Part shown: positions 1-9,300 of the stretch, piece after piece
Position numbering within the stretch: the first letter of the stretch is position 1
Layout: each line of letters starts with the position of its first letter
DNA from: Spirochaeta thermophila DSM 6192
GTDB lineage: Bacteria > Spirochaetota > Spirochaetia > Winmispirales > Winmispiraceae
Reading direction: 5' to 3'
Length of the DNA: 64,000 bases
Assembly (NCBI RefSeq): GCF_000147075.1
Contig: NC_014484.1
Coordinates: forward strand, 1,071,501 to 1,135,500
The notes under the pieces: model-generated
Seen by the model: the letters and a program-made list of their open reading frames with translations, nothing else
The model's database searches: none
What the model was told of the DNA's origin: nothing
Translations under genes and position numbers: made by a program

Positions 1-81
1 GTCTTCTCCTGGTATGACAACGAGTGGGGTTACTCCAACCGGGTGGTCGACCTCGTGAAGAAGCTCGAACCCTACTGCTGA
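1..81 (+). CDS. gap: Glyceraldehyde-3-phosphate dehydrogenase, C-terminal end (partial)
   Basis: Only the last 26 codons are in the window, so the gene begins upstream. The peptide [15 protein letters not shown] is the conserved C-terminal signature of phosphorylating GAPDH, the glycolytic enzyme that converts glyceraldehyde 3-phosphate to 1,3-bisphosphoglycerate. It is followed by a strong hairpin terminator and then by pgk and tpiA, the classic glycolytic order gap-pgk-tpiA. Identification is secure even from the fragment; nothing can be said about its start or regulation. Confidence 0.95.
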   Translation, partial: VFSWYDNEWGYSNRVVDLVKKLEPYC

Positions 82-88
82 AACCTAT

Positions 89-134
89 CGGGGGACGTCC
101 CTCCTGGGATGTTCCCCGCGTTCCTTTTTTCTTT
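89..134 (+). terminator. Rho-independent terminator between gap and pgk
   Basis: A 13-bp stem (89-101 with 106-118, two G-T pairs, loop TCCT) is followed by a T-rich tract at 121-134. It lies 8 bases after the gap stop codon. It would uncouple gap from pgk-tpiA or attenuate read-through. Confidence 0.85.
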
Positions 135-190
135 ATGTTTTCGTGCGCCATGAAGCGCGCATGTCCATTTCCGAGAGAGGAGGGAACACC

Positions 191-1369
191 ATGGAATTGA
201 AGACCGTGAAGGATATAGAGGTGAGGGGCAAGAAGGTTCTCGTGCGTGTGGACTTCAATGTGCCTCTCAAGGACGGAGTGATCACCGACGACACCCGCAT
301 TCGTGCTGCGCTTCCCACCCTGCAGTACCTGCTCGACCAGGGGGCTGCGCTCATCGTCATGAGTCATCTCGGGAGACCGAAGGGTGAGCGGAAGCCGGAG
401 TACAGCCTTTCCCCCGTGGCCGAGCGTCTCGGAGAACTCCTGGGCCGGGAGGTGAAAATGGCGCCGGATTGTGTGGGGCCGGAGGTGGAGCGGATGGCCG
501 AGGCGCTCACGCCGGGTGAAGTCCTCCTCCTCGAGAACGTGAGATTCCACAAGGAAGAGACCAGCAACGACCCCGATTTTGCGAAAAAGCTCGCCTCCCT
601 CGGCGAGGTGTATGTGAACGACGCCTTCGGGAGTGCGCACCGGGGCCATGCCTCCACCGAAGGGATCGCTCACCTTCTTCCCGCGGCGGCGGGATTCCTC
701 ATGGAGAAGGAGGTCAAGTTTCTCTCCTACGTCCTCGAGAATCCCGAGAAGCCGTTCGTTGCGGTCATCGGCGGGGCGAAGGTCTCTACGAAGATCGGTG
801 TCCTCGAATCCCTCCTCTCCAAGTGCACCGCCATGGTGATCGGCGGAGGTATGGCCTATACCTTCCTCAAGGTGCAGGGCCACTCCATCGGGAACTCGCT
901 CTACGAGGAGGAGTCCGCCGACACCGCACGTTCCTTCCTCGAGAAGGCCGGGGAGTTGGGAGTGGAGGTGATCCTCCCCGAGGATCACCTGGTGGCCTCG
1001 GAGTTCTCTGAGCAGGCGAAGGCGGAGTACGTGGATGCGGTGGATATCCCTGAGGGTAAGGTGGGCATGGACATCGGCCCCCGCACCGTGGAGAAGGCGT
1101 GTGCGCGCATCCGTGGGGCGAAGACGGTGGTGTGGAACGGTCCCATGGGGGTCTTCGAGTTCCCGGCATTTGCAGAGGGCACCAGAAAGGTGGCCGAGGC
1201 GATCGCCGAGTGCAAAGGCACCACTGTGGTGGGCGGAGGTGATTCGGTGGCGGCGGCGAATGCCTTCGGTGTGGCCGACAAGATGACGCATGTCTCCACC
1301 GGTGGTGGAGCCTCTCTGGAATTCCTGGAGGGCAAACCCCTTCCCGGTATCGAAGTGTTGAAGAAGTAA
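191..1369 (+). CDS. pgk: Phosphoglycerate kinase
   Basis: Cytoplasmic glycolytic kinase of 392 residues that transfers phosphate from 1,3-bisphosphoglycerate to ADP. Visible signatures are VDFNVPL near residue 20, SHLGRPKG for substrate binding, [13 protein letters not shown], the nucleotide-site NGPMGVFE and a terminal GGGDS region; the length is normal for bacteria. The start at 191 was chosen because a strong Shine-Dalgarno (GAGAGGAGGG) lies just upstream and the protein then begins where the family does; an in-frame upstream ATG at 143 has no such site. tpiA follows after 11 bases. Confidence 0.97.
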   Translation: MELKTVKDIEVRGKKVLVRVDFNVPLKDGVITDDTRIRAALPTLQYLLDQGAALIVMSHLGRPKGERKPEYSLSPVAERLGELLGREVKMAPDCVGPEVERMAEALTPGEVLLLENVRFHKEETSNDPDFAKKLASLGEVYVNDAFGSAHRGHASTEGIAHLLPAAAGFLMEKEVKFLSYVLENPEKPFVAVIGGAKVSTKIGVLESLLSKCTAMVIGGGMAYTFLKVQGHSIGNSLYEEESADTARSFLEKAGELGVEVILPEDHLVASEFSEQAKAEYVDAVDIPEGKVGMDIGPRTVEKACARIRGAKTVVWNGPMGVFEFPAFAEGTRKVAEAIAECKGTTVVGGGDSVAAANAFGVADKMTHVSTGGGASLEFLEGKPLPGIEVLKK

Positions 1370-1380
1370 GGAGCAGTACC

Positions 1381-2142
1381 GTGACTGAGAGACGGCCTTT
1401 CATCGCAGGAAACTGGAAGATGCACAAGACGACAGGGGAGGCTCGCGCCCTTGCGGAGGCCCTTGTGGAGAACCTCAAGGACTGCCCCCACAAGGTGATG
1501 GTCGCTCCTCCCTTCACTGCCCTCTCCGCGGTGCGGGAGGTGCTGAAGGGATCCCCTATCCTCTTGGGGGCACAGAACATGTGTTCCGTGAGGGAGGGCG
1601 CCCACACCGGTGAGATCTCCGTCCTCATGCTCAAGGATCTCGATGTCTCGGTGGTGATACTGGGCCATTCCGAACGACGTCTCATCTATGGAGAGACCGA
1701 CAGGCTCATCAACGAAAAGGTACGCCTCGCGCTCGAAGAGGGGATGGAGGTGATCCTCTGCGTGGGGGAGACCCTCGAACAGAGGGAGGCCGGCAAGGCA
1801 GAACAGGTGGTCGAGGAGCAGGTGAAGCGAGGGCTCGATGGGGTGGCCCCGGAGGATCTCTCCCGTGTGACCATCGCGTATGAACCGGTATGGGCCATCG
1901 GTACGGGGCGGACCGCGCGACCTGAAGATGCCGATGCGATGCACAGGCACATCCGCAGGACCGTTGCAGGTCTACACGGTACGGATGCGGCGGAGGCCCT
2001 CATCATCCAATATGGGGGCTCCGTGAAGCCGAGCAATATCAAGGCGCTCATGGCGATGGAGAATATCGACGGGGCGCTGGTGGGCGGCGCCTCCCTCTCC
2101 GCGGAGAACTTCCTGCCCATCGTAAACTTTCATCTGGAGTGA
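1381..2142 (+). CDS. tpiA: Triose-phosphate isomerase
   Basis: A 253-residue TIM-barrel enzyme that interconverts dihydroxyacetone phosphate and glyceraldehyde 3-phosphate. GNWKMHK carries the catalytic lysine near the N-terminus, GHSERR the catalytic histidine, and AYEPVWAIGTG the catalytic glutamate; the phosphate-binding GGS is near residue 205. The start is GTG, with AAGGAG overlapping the pgk stop codon. It is translated closely after pgk, and secG follows after only 4 bases, so the three genes probably share one transcript. Confidence 0.97.
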   Translation: MTERRPFIAGNWKMHKTTGEARALAEALVENLKDCPHKVMVAPPFTALSAVREVLKGSPILLGAQNMCSVREGAHTGEISVLMLKDLDVSVVILGHSERRLIYGETDRLINEKVRLALEEGMEVILCVGETLEQREAGKAEQVVEEQVKRGLDGVAPEDLSRVTIAYEPVWAIGTGRTARPEDADAMHRHIRRTVAGLHGTDAAEALIIQYGGSVKPSNIKALMAMENIDGALVGGASLSAENFLPIVNFHLE

Positions 2143-2146
2143 TACC

Positions 2147-2533
2147 ATGACAATACTGGGTGTCTTTCTGATCGTGGTGTTCGTCATCACCTCTCTCCTC
2201 CTCATACTCCTTGTCCTGCTCCAGGATGAGCAGGGTGAGGGGCTCGGCGGTATATTCGGTGGAGGAGGGGCCTCCCAGGTCTTCGGAGTCCAGTCCGACA
2301 ACATCCTCAGTAAGGGGACCAAGATCCTCGGTGTGATCTTTTTCCTCTGCGTGATCGGGATCGCCTGGGTCTACAGGAGTCCGGAGGCCGAGAGCGTCCT
2401 CACCACGGCCCGTCAGGAGAAGATGGAGCAGGGGGTAAGGTGGTGGGAGGAGGAACTCCCCGCCGGTGAGGAGGCGACAGTGCCCGCAGAGCAGGAGATG
2501 GAGAGCGGGACCGGGGCCTCTTCGTCCGAGTGA
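2147..2533 (+). CDS. secG: Preprotein translocase subunit SecG
   Basis: A 128-residue inner-membrane protein with two hydrophobic segments (about residues 3-25 and 55-75) joined by the glycine-rich family loop LLQDEQGEGLGGIFGGGG. SecG binds SecYE and assists protein export. The C-terminal 45 residues are an acidic, low-complexity tail longer than in many SecG proteins. Linkage of secG to tpiA is common across bacteria. A terminator follows, closing the pgk-tpiA-secG unit. Confidence 0.93.
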   Translation: MTILGVFLIVVFVITSLLLILLVLLQDEQGEGLGGIFGGGGASQVFGVQSDNILSKGTKILGVIFFLCVIGIAWVYRSPEAESVLTTARQEKMEQGVRWWEEELPAGEEATVPAEQEMESGTGASSSE

Positions 2534-2564
2534 CGAGGCGGCGCTCTCGTGAGGATGAAGCACA

Positions 2565-2595
2565 GGGGAGAGGGTGACCTCTCCCCGTTTTTCTT
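2565..2595 (+). terminator. Rho-independent terminator after secG
   Basis: A perfect 9-bp stem (2565-2573 with 2578-2586) with a GTGA tetraloop is followed by GTTTTTCTTC. It lies about 30 bases after the secG stop. Confidence 0.9.
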
Positions 2596-2653
2596 CGTGG
2601 GACTGCGTTGTCAATCGAGGAAAATCGAGGTACTATGAGCCTGAGGGAGTGAA

Positions 2654-3088
2654 ATGAGAGTAGCAGTCGTCTTCTATGGATCGGGCAGGTCGGACCAGCT
2701 CAAGGACCTCGCGAGGGCCCTCGCACGGGGGATCGAACGTCAAGGGGTCCAGGTACAGGTGGATCTCCTGGATGTGGCTGTGGATCGGGAGAAGAAACTC
2801 ACCCTGTACGATTACCTCGTGGTGGGGATGGTGTCTGAGACCCTGTTCCGGCCCAAGGTTCCTGGGGCGCTCAAGGAGTTTCTCGCGAGGGCCGGACAGA
2901 TCGCGGGAAAACGGGCGTTTGCCTTCGTTCCGAAGCGCATGTTCGCGGCGAAGGCCCTCCTCAAACTCATGGCTGCGATGGAACACGAGGGACTCTATCT
3001 CAAGAATTCCGCGGTGATTTCCTCTCCCGCAGAGGCCGAGTACCTCGGAGAACACCTCCACCTCTCCACCCGTCCTCGTGAGGAGTGA
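2654..3088 (+). CDS. Flavodoxin-like fold protein, function unknown
   Basis: A 144-residue protein that I do not recognise as a named gene. It starts with a beta strand and loop, VVFYGSGRSDQL, resembling the phosphate loop of flavodoxins but lacking the usual TGNT pattern, and continues with alternating helices and strands as in flavodoxin-like folds. FMN binding is therefore uncertain. A Shine-Dalgarno (GAGGGAGTG) precedes the start. It is the first gene after the secG terminator and ends about 10 bases before the J-domain gene, with which it is probably cotranscribed. Confidence 0.6.
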   Translation: MRVAVVFYGSGRSDQLKDLARALARGIERQGVQVQVDLLDVAVDREKKLTLYDYLVVGMVSETLFRPKVPGALKEFLARAGQIAGKRAFAFVPKRMFAAKALLKLMAAMEHEGLYLKNSAVISSPAEAEYLGEHLHLSTRPREE

Positions 3089-3098
3089 GCGGACACAG

Positions 3099-3914
3099 AT
3101 GAGCGGTACGTACTATGAGATCCTGGGTGTACCCCGGGACGCCGGTCTCCCGGAGATCAAGCGTGCTTTTCGGAGAAAGGCAAAGGAGATGCATCCCGAT
3201 CTGCACGAGAATGCCTCCGAGCAGGATCTCGCGCGTATGAGGGAACTCCTCCTCGCCTATCAGACCCTCAGCGATCCCCGGAAGAGGGAAGACTATGACC
3301 GGTGCATCCTCACCTGCCATCCTCGGGAAAAGAGGTATCGTTTCGATTACCGGGAGTTCCTCAGAGAGAGGGCGGACGATCTCCACAGTCAGGCCAAGCT
3401 GGTCTTCTTCGATCTCCTCCACGACAGGGAGGAGGAGGCGATATCACTGTACGAACGGCTTCGGAAGGAAGGGGACTTCCGGCTGGAGGAGTATCTGGAT
3501 CGCGAGGATGCCATGGATTGTCTCTTCCTGGTGGCCGAGGCCTATGAGAAGAGGGGTGAGCTCGAGGAGGCGGTTGTCCATCTCCTCGCGGTGAGCTCCA
3601 TGGAGAAGGAGAAGCCGTATTTCAGGCACTTCTTCGAGGAGGTGCTCACGAAGCTCAGGCGCTTTCTCGGATGGGCGGGCGGTTCCGAGATTGAGATGGA
3701 ACGGCGGATGCGATATATTGTGGAGTTGATCGGTCTCGGGATACTGGGCCCGAGGGATGAGGCCTATTTCTATAAGCGGCTTTCCGAGCTTTCGCTCAGG
3801 AGAGGGGACAGGACGCAGGCGAGATTCTATCTTCAGAGAGCACTGGTGCGGAACGGCGGACGTGCGGATGTCTCTCGCCTCTATCAGAAGATTTTACAGG
3901 AGGAAAGCGTATGA
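3099..3914 (+). CDS. J-domain protein with helical (TPR-like) C-terminus
   Basis: A 271-residue protein. Residues 1-65 form a J domain (YYEILGVPRDAGLPEIKRAFR) with the essential HPD motif in MHPDLHE, which stimulates DnaK ATPase activity. There is no glycine/phenylalanine-rich region and no zinc-finger cysteine cluster, so this is not DnaJ itself. The rest is helical, with paired-helix stretches resembling tetratricopeptide repeats. The start at 3099 is preferred over an in-frame GTG at 3078 because the J domain begins immediately. Its stop overlaps the next start (ATGA), suggesting translational coupling to the periplasmic chaperone gene. Confidence 0.8.
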   Translation: MSGTYYEILGVPRDAGLPEIKRAFRRKAKEMHPDLHENASEQDLARMRELLLAYQTLSDPRKREDYDRCILTCHPREKRYRFDYREFLRERADDLHSQAKLVFFDLLHDREEEAISLYERLRKEGDFRLEEYLDREDAMDCLFLVAEAYEKRGELEEAVVHLLAVSSMEKEKPYFRHFFEEVLTKLRRFLGWAGGSEIEMERRMRYIVELIGLGILGPRDEAYFYKRLSELSLRRGDRTQARFYLQRALVRNGGRADVSRLYQKILQEESV

Positions 3915-4951
3915 GACTCTGGAAGATCGTACTGGGTGTGGTGGTGATGGGACTCTTTCCCGCGTTCGGACAGATCATAGATGCGCCCGTCGCACGGGTG
4001 AAACTCACCAAACTCGAGGTGATCACGCAGCGTCAATTCAAGGCCGACGTGGAACTCCTCGAGAAACAGCTGGGACGAGAACTTTCCCTGGAGGAGCGGA
4101 AACAGCTCCTGGATGCCCGGATCGGGGAGATCCTCATCTATCAGGCCGCGGAAAGGGAGTATCTCTCGGTGACCCAGGAGGAACTCTCCCAGGCGATCGC
4201 GCAGTACAAGCAAAGTGTGGCTCCCAATGTCTCGGACCAAGAATTCCAAAGACTGATCGAGTCCCAGGGAGGGATGACATGGGAGCAATTCCAGGAGCAG
4301 ATGAAGAAGCGGCTCATCGCCGAGAAGTACCTCTACCAGAAGAAGGGGCAGGAGATTCAGAACGTACCCGCTCCTTCCGAGGAAGAGATACGAAGGGTGT
4401 ATAACGAGAACATAAGCAATTTCACGGCCCCGGAGATGGTGCGGTATTCACATATCTTCATCGACACCCGTGGTCTCTCCGATGAGGAGAAGAAGAAGGC
4501 GTACAACCGCGCCCTTCAGGTGAAGAAAGAAGTGGATGGAAGCCTCGCGAAGTTTCGGGAAGCGGTGGAGAAATACAGCGACGATCAGGCCTCCCGCTAT
4601 CAGGGAGGTGATGTGGGATACCTCCTGCGAACGGATAAGCAGCGTGAATCCTTTCTCGGAAAAGAGTTCTTTTCCAAAATCTTTTCCCTCCCCCTCAACA
4701 AGGTGAGCGATGTACTCGCCTCCAATGTGGGATACCACATTGTGGTGGTCACCGAGCACCACGAACCGAGGCTTCTCGGTCTCGACGACAGACTCCTCCC
4801 GAACAGCAAGCAGACCGTCAGGGATCAGATCACCGCGCTCCTCGTCGGTCAGAAGCGGCAGGAGGCATACCAGAAAGCGCTTCAGAAGCTCATAGAAGAG
4901 CTCAGGTCACAGGCCGATGTCTCGATCTATGAGAAGAACCTTTCCTGGTAG
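3911..4951 (+). CDS. SurA/PrsA-like parvulin peptidyl-prolyl isomerase
   Basis: A 346-residue exported folding factor. Residues 1-20 look like a Sec signal peptide (MRLWKIVLGVVVMGLFPAFG). A SurA-type N-terminal chaperone region of helices follows to about residue 160, then a parvulin domain with YSHIFIDTRG and a C-terminal NVGYHIVVV strand (about 175-280). Such proteins bind unfolded outer-membrane proteins in the periplasm and catalyse proline isomerisation. Only one parvulin domain is visible, whereas E. coli SurA has two. It overlaps the J-domain gene by 4 bases and is 5 bases from nusB. Confidence 0.88.
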   Translation: MRLWKIVLGVVVMGLFPAFGQIIDAPVARVKLTKLEVITQRQFKADVELLEKQLGRELSLEERKQLLDARIGEILIYQAAEREYLSVTQEELSQAIAQYKQSVAPNVSDQEFQRLIESQGGMTWEQFQEQMKKRLIAEKYLYQKKGQEIQNVPAPSEEEIRRVYNENISNFTAPEMVRYSHIFIDTRGLSDEEKKKAYNRALQVKKEVDGSLAKFREAVEKYSDDQASRYQGGDVGYLLRTDKQRESFLGKEFFSKIFSLPLNKVSDVLASNVGYHIVVVTEHHEPRLLGLDDRLLPNSKQTVRDQITALLVGQKRQEAYQKALQKLIEELRSQADVSIYEKNLSW

Positions 4952-4956
4952 GTGGT

Positions 4957-5367
4957 ATGGGCCTCAGGAGAAAGGCGAGGATACTCGCATTCCAGGCGCT
5001 CTTTGCGAGTGATGGTGGGGGAGGGGATGGACTGGAGGTCTTCTCCTTCCCATGGGCGGATGGGGAGATTCCGGAGGAGGTGAGGACCTTTGCCCAGCTC
5101 CTGCTGAGGGGAACGCTCGAACACCTTCCGGAGGTCGACGATCTCATCAAGAAGCACCTCGAGCACTGGGATTTCGGGAGGATCGCGCGGACCGATCGCG
5201 CCATCCTCAGGATGAGTGTCTACGCCCTCCTCTACCAGAAGGAGATACCCGCCCGAGTGATCATCGACGAGGCCGTGGAGATCGCGAAGCAGTTCGGTAC
5301 GCAGGATTCCTATCGCTTTGTCAACGGTGTCCTCGATGCGATCCGGAAGACACTGGGGAGGACATGA
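4957..5367 (+). CDS. nusB: Transcription antitermination protein NusB
   Basis: A 136-residue all-helical RNA-binding protein that, with NusE (S10), binds boxA RNA and promotes antitermination of rRNA operons. The C-terminal half carries the family signature clearly: RIARTDRAILRMSVYALLY, IPARVIIDEAVEIAKQFG and SYRFVNGVLDAI. The N-terminal RRKARILAFQALF is also typical. Length is normal. The stop codon overlaps the start of the following TPR gene by 4 bases. Confidence 0.96.
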   Translation: MGLRRKARILAFQALFASDGGGGDGLEVFSFPWADGEIPEEVRTFAQLLLRGTLEHLPEVDDLIKKHLEHWDFGRIARTDRAILRMSVYALLYQKEIPARVIIDEAVEIAKQFGTQDSYRFVNGVLDAIRKTLGRT

Positions 5368-6971
5368 AGAGGATACGTTGGGTCGGAGCCCTGGCACTCC
5401 TCCTCGTGGTGCTCTCGGGACTCTCCCTCGCGGTCTTCTTCGTGTGGAGAGACGTGACCTCATGGCAGGACGAGCGGTCGTTCCAGGACCTGCTCGATCG
5501 TGTGGACGAGATGCTCTCCTCGGGGAAAACCGTGGCCGCCGCGACGATCCTCGCGAACATGGACAGGGGTCTCCCCCGGACGTCGGCCGGATGGCTCCGC
5601 GTGCTCAAGCGGGCCTACCTCGTGGGGGAGATGGGTGGAGACTACTCGGTACTCCTGGAGCTGGGCCGGGAAGCGGGTGCCGAATATCCGGGGCAGGCCC
5701 GGATATGGCTCCTCCTCATCCACGCCCTGCTCTCGGCGGGGCGGCCGGAGGAGGCCATGGAAGTGGCCTGGCGCCACCTGCCGCCCTCCGACTACCGGTA
5801 TGTCTTTCAGTCTCTCTGGCACGCTCTCCTGGAACAGCATGCCGAGGAGTTCTCGGTCCAGCGGATCCAGCGGATGGGGAGGCTCCTCCCTTTTCTCCTG
5901 GATCCGGATGTGTATCTCTCCCTCGGGGAAGAGCTCGATGACGAGTCCTTCACGATGCGGGGAGTGTTGCTCCTCCTTCGGAGGGACCGGGCCTACCATG
6001 AGGCGGCTCGTATCCTGGCCGATCTCTCGGGAGAGACGGCGCGGGATCTGCTGGTCTATATCCTCCATGACGCCGGAGTCCACGAGGAGGTGGTGGAGAG
6101 GTCCGAGGACTTTCTCCGTGTCCCCACTCCTGAACGACTCCATCTGGTCGCGGAAAGCCTTTGGCACACAGGTCGGATCACTCAGGCCTCGGCGCTCTAT
6201 CGCCATCTGATCGCGGCTTTCCCACGTCACGACCCCCGTGCGTATCACAATCTCCTGGTTTCCCTTCTCGAGGAACGGCGGCTGGAGGAGGCTGAGGAGG
6301 TCCTCGAGGCCGGTCTGCGCGCCTTTCCCGGTGATGGACTCCTCCTGAGGGACAGGGTGAGATTGCTCCTCTTTCGGGGAGAGGAGGATGAAGCGCGCAT
6401 CCTGGCTGCCTCACTGGACGATCCGTTCGCCCGTATTGTCTCCCTTCTCCTGGAAGGAAGAACCCATGAGCCGTTCCTCCTGAGGGGGGAGGTGTGGGAG
6501 ATGATCGAAGGTCATAGGGGGGAAGAGGCGGCCTGGGAATATGGAGCGTGGTTCTTTTCTTCCCACGGATTGTGGGATGATCTGGAAGAACTACTGGAGA
6601 GCGGTTTCGGCCTCTGGCAGGGGAGAACCTGGTACCGATTCTACAGGGGGCTGGTGCTTCTGAAACGGGGCAACAGGGAGGGAGCGAAGAGGCTCCTGTC
6701 CGAGGTCGAGGGGGACTACAGGGCTGCGGCTCTCTACGATCTCGCCCTCATCCTTGGGGAGGAAGGGCGATATCGGGAAGGGGCCGAACTCCTGACCCGT
6801 GTACCGCTGGAGACGTTTGCCAAGGAAGAACAGCTGGACCTGCTCACACTCAGGGCGTGGCTCCTTGCCGCCTCGGGCTCCACGGGTGAAGCGAGGGCCC
6901 TCCTCCGGCAGGTGCTCTCGGTGAATCCGGGTACCGTGGATGCAGCGGTGCTCCTGCGAAAGCTTGAGTGA
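5364..6971 (+). CDS. Membrane-anchored TPR-repeat protein
   Basis: A 535-residue protein that I do not recognise by name. Residues 6-28 form one strong transmembrane segment (LALLLVVLSGLSLAVFFVW), after which the protein is rich in leucine, alanine, glutamate and arginine in degenerate 34-residue helical repeats, best seen as LYRHLIAAFPRHDPRAYHNL and repeated EEAxxxLxxGL units. It is probably anchored in the inner membrane with a periplasmic TPR array that holds partner proteins. The start was placed at the ATGA overlap with nusB; the frame is open further upstream but lies inside nusB. Confidence 0.75.
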   Translation: MKRIRWVGALALLLVVLSGLSLAVFFVWRDVTSWQDERSFQDLLDRVDEMLSSGKTVAAATILANMDRGLPRTSAGWLRVLKRAYLVGEMGGDYSVLLELGREAGAEYPGQARIWLLLIHALLSAGRPEEAMEVAWRHLPPSDYRYVFQSLWHALLEQHAEEFSVQRIQRMGRLLPFLLDPDVYLSLGEELDDESFTMRGVLLLLRRDRAYHEAARILADLSGETARDLLVYILHDAGVHEEVVERSEDFLRVPTPERLHLVAESLWHTGRITQASALYRHLIAAFPRHDPRAYHNLLVSLLEERRLEEAEEVLEAGLRAFPGDGLLLRDRVRLLLFRGEEDEARILAASLDDPFARIVSLLLEGRTHEPFLLRGEVWEMIEGHRGEEAAWEYGAWFFSSHGLWDDLEELLESGFGLWQGRTWYRFYRGLVLLKRGNREGAKRLLSEVEGDYRAAALYDLALILGEEGRYREGAELLTRVPLETFAKEEQLDLLTLRAWLLAASGSTGEARALLRQVLSVNPGTVDAAVLLRKLE

Positions 6972-7011
6972 GGGGCCTAAAGCTGCTATAACGGGAGCGA
7001 AGGAGTATAGC

Positions 7012-7806
7012 ATGATTCCTCTCAAGAGCGAAAGGGAACTGGAAGGGATACGCGAATCGGCGCGCATCCTTTCTCAGGTGCTCAAGATCTTGCGGGCTTC
7101 GATAGGGCCGGGTATACCCACCCGGGAGCTCGATCGGATCGCCAGGAAGGAGATCGCCGCCTTCGGGGCCCGACCGGCCTTTCTCGGCTACATGGATTTC
7201 CCCGCTGCGGTCTGTATCTCGGTGAACGAGGTGGTGATCCACGGGATACCCGACGGGAGGCGCCTGAAGGAAGGCGATATTGTGAGCATCGATTGCGGAG
7301 TCGACTACGAGGGTTTCTTCAGCGACGCCGCCTTCACGGTACCGGTGGGAGGGGTGGCGGAAGAGGTGCGGAAGCTCCTCGAAGTCACCGAGGAGAGCCT
7401 GTATCTCGGGATAGCCCAGGCCAGGCCGGGAAATCGCATCCATGATGTTTCACGCGCCGTCTATCGGCACGCACGGGCCCACGGGCTGGGGGTGGTGAGG
7501 GAGTTCTGCGGCCACGGGGTGGGACTTTCGCCCCACGAGGAACCGCAGATACCCAACTATGTGGGGAAAGGGCGAAGCCCCCGTATCATGCCCGGGATGG
7601 TCCTTGCGATAGAGCCGATGTTCACCCTGGGGGCTGACTACGTACGGATCCTCGAGGACGGGTGGAGCGTGGTGCCGGTGGACGGGAGCCTCTCGGCCCA
7701 CTTCGAGCACACGATCGCCGTTCTTCCGGACGGACCCGAGATACTCACCGATTGGGGCGAGGAACGCGTTCCTCTGCTATCGAAACAACAGGAGGGAGAA
7801 CTATGA
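7012..7806 (+). CDS. map: Methionine aminopeptidase, type I
   Basis: A 264-residue metalloenzyme that removes the initiator methionine. The five metal ligands are visible: the two aspartates in SIDCGVDYEGFFSDAAF, the histidine in FCGHGVGLSPHEEP, and the glutamates in AIEPMF and HFEHTIAV. There is no N-terminal zinc-finger extension, so it is a short type I enzyme. The start at 7012 has AAGGAG about 9 bases upstream and matches the family N-terminus (MIPLKSERELEGIRES). It overlaps htrA by 4 bases. Confidence 0.95.
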   Translation: MIPLKSERELEGIRESARILSQVLKILRASIGPGIPTRELDRIARKEIAAFGARPAFLGYMDFPAAVCISVNEVVIHGIPDGRRLKEGDIVSIDCGVDYEGFFSDAAFTVPVGGVAEEVRKLLEVTEESLYLGIAQARPGNRIHDVSRAVYRHARAHGLGVVREFCGHGVGLSPHEEPQIPNYVGKGRSPRIMPGMVLAIEPMFTLGADYVRILEDGWSVVPVDGSLSAHFEHTIAVLPDGPEILTDWGEERVPLLSKQQEGEL

Positions 7807-9269
7807 GGGGTTATTCTCGCACGATGAAAGGTCTTTTCGTGTTTTTGATGGGTTTCCTGGGAGGGATGGTCTTCCTTCTCGGTTTCTCGTGTTCCACAGG
7901 GGCCTCTGCAACCCCTCCACCACACACAGGGGCCGCCATCGATCTGGAGGCCCTCCAGAACTCGTTCCGGGAGGTGGCCGAGCAGGCGCTTCCGATCGTC
8001 ACGGAGATCAGCGTGGTGGAGACGAAGCAGCAGCCCTCTCCCGAGGAGGGGACTCCCTGGTTTTTCTTTTTCTTCGGCGAGCCCGAGGAGGGGGAGCCTC
8101 AGCCCTATGAGAGCGAGGCCCTGGGATCGGGCGTGATCGTCGATCGCAAGGGAAAGACCTACTACGTGCTGACCAATAACCACGTGATAGGCAAGGCCGA
8201 GAAGATCACGATACGTCTCTACGATGACAGGACCTTCCCCGGGACCATCGTGGGTCGTGACGAGCGTAAGGATCTCGCCCTCCTCTCCTTCGAGGCCGAT
8301 AGCACCGACATACCCGTAGCGGTCCTCGGCGATTCCTCCACCCTCCATGTGGGTGATTGGGTGCTCGCCATCGGAAATCCGTTCGGATTCGACTTCTCGG
8401 TGACGGCGGGGATCGTGAGCGCCCTGGGGAGGAGGGGAGGCCCCGACGGGAACATCAGCGACTTTATACAGACCGATGCCGCCATCAACAAGGGGAATTC
8501 CGGAGGAGCTCTCGTGAACCTCAAAGGGGAAGTGGTGGGGATCAATACCTGGATCACCTCACCCACCGGTGGGAGCATCGGTCTGGGGTTCGCGATCCCT
8601 ATCAACAATGTGAAAAAGGTGATCCGTGACTTCATCGAGAAGGGCAAGGTGGAGTACGGGTGGCTCGGGGTGAGCGTGGGGGATCCCGCGGACGCGGTGA
8701 AAGAGGAGATGGGGCTCGAGGGGCACAGGGGTGCGTTCGTGTACCAGGTGTTCAGGGGAAGTCCTGCCTATGAGGGAGGCATCCTGCCCGGTGATTACAT
8801 CGTCAAGGTGGGGGATGCGCCTATTAGGGATGCGGACGAACTCGTCCTCAGGGTCGGAGACCTGCGGCCGGGCGAGAAGGTGGACTTCACGTTGCTGCGG
8901 ATGGGGAAGGAGGAAGTGGTGGAGGTGAGGATCGGCCAGCGGCCTGCCGAGGAGGCGATCCGCACCCTCAACAAGCACCTCTGGCCGGGGTTCAGCGTGT
9001 ACCCACTCACCGACGAGGTACGCCGTCATCTTCCCGAGGACACGAAGGACCTCGAAGGTCTCATCGTCTCCTCGGTGGAGCAGGGAAGCGTGGCTGCGAT
9101 GGCGGGGCTCAAGGCGGAGGATATCGTCACTGCGGTGGGAGGAAGCCCTGTACAGAGCCTGAAGGACTTCTACGTGCAGCTCGGCCGGTTGAAGGAGACA
9201 GGGACGCTCGGCCTGACTGTGGTCAGGGAGGGACAGGAGATCGGATTTGAGCTCACCTGGGGGGATTGA
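7803..9269 (+). CDS. htrA: Do/HtrA-family periplasmic serine protease with two PDZ domains
   Basis: A 488-residue envelope quality-control protease. The N-terminus has a long hydrophobic stretch ending at Cys30 (LLGFSCSTG), which could be a relaxed spirochaetal lipobox or an uncleaved anchor. The trypsin-like domain has the triad His127 (LTNNHVIG), Asp157 (ERKDLALLSF) and Ser233 (NKGNSGGALVN). Two PDZ domains follow, around residues 275-370 and 400-485. The GNSGG context is intact, so it should be active. It is translationally coupled to map through ATGA, and an in-frame ATG at 7824 is an alternative start. Confidence 0.93.
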   Translation: MRGYSRTMKGLFVFLMGFLGGMVFLLGFSCSTGASATPPPHTGAAIDLEALQNSFREVAEQALPIVTEISVVETKQQPSPEEGTPWFFFFFGEPEEGEPQPYESEALGSGVIVDRKGKTYYVLTNNHVIGKAEKITIRLYDDRTFPGTIVGRDERKDLALLSFEADSTDIPVAVLGDSSTLHVGDWVLAIGNPFGFDFSVTAGIVSALGRRGGPDGNISDFIQTDAAINKGNSGGALVNLKGEVVGINTWITSPTGGSIGLGFAIPINNVKKVIRDFIEKGKVEYGWLGVSVGDPADAVKEEMGLEGHRGAFVYQVFRGSPAYEGGILPGDYIVKVGDAPIRDADELVLRVGDLRPGEKVDFTLLRMGKEEVVEVRIGQRPAEEAIRTLNKHLWPGFSVYPLTDEVRRHLPEDTKDLEGLIVSSVEQGSVAAMAGLKAEDIVTAVGGSPVQSLKDFYVQLGRLKETGTLGLTVVREGQEIGFELTWGD

Positions 9270-9300
9270 GGCCGGGACCTGCTGATCGGACGGACGCATG

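Noticed and set aside
143..190. Upstream ATG that would extend Pgk by 16 residues
   Set aside because: No Shine-Dalgarno there, and a strong one precedes the ATG at 191, where the family N-terminus begins.
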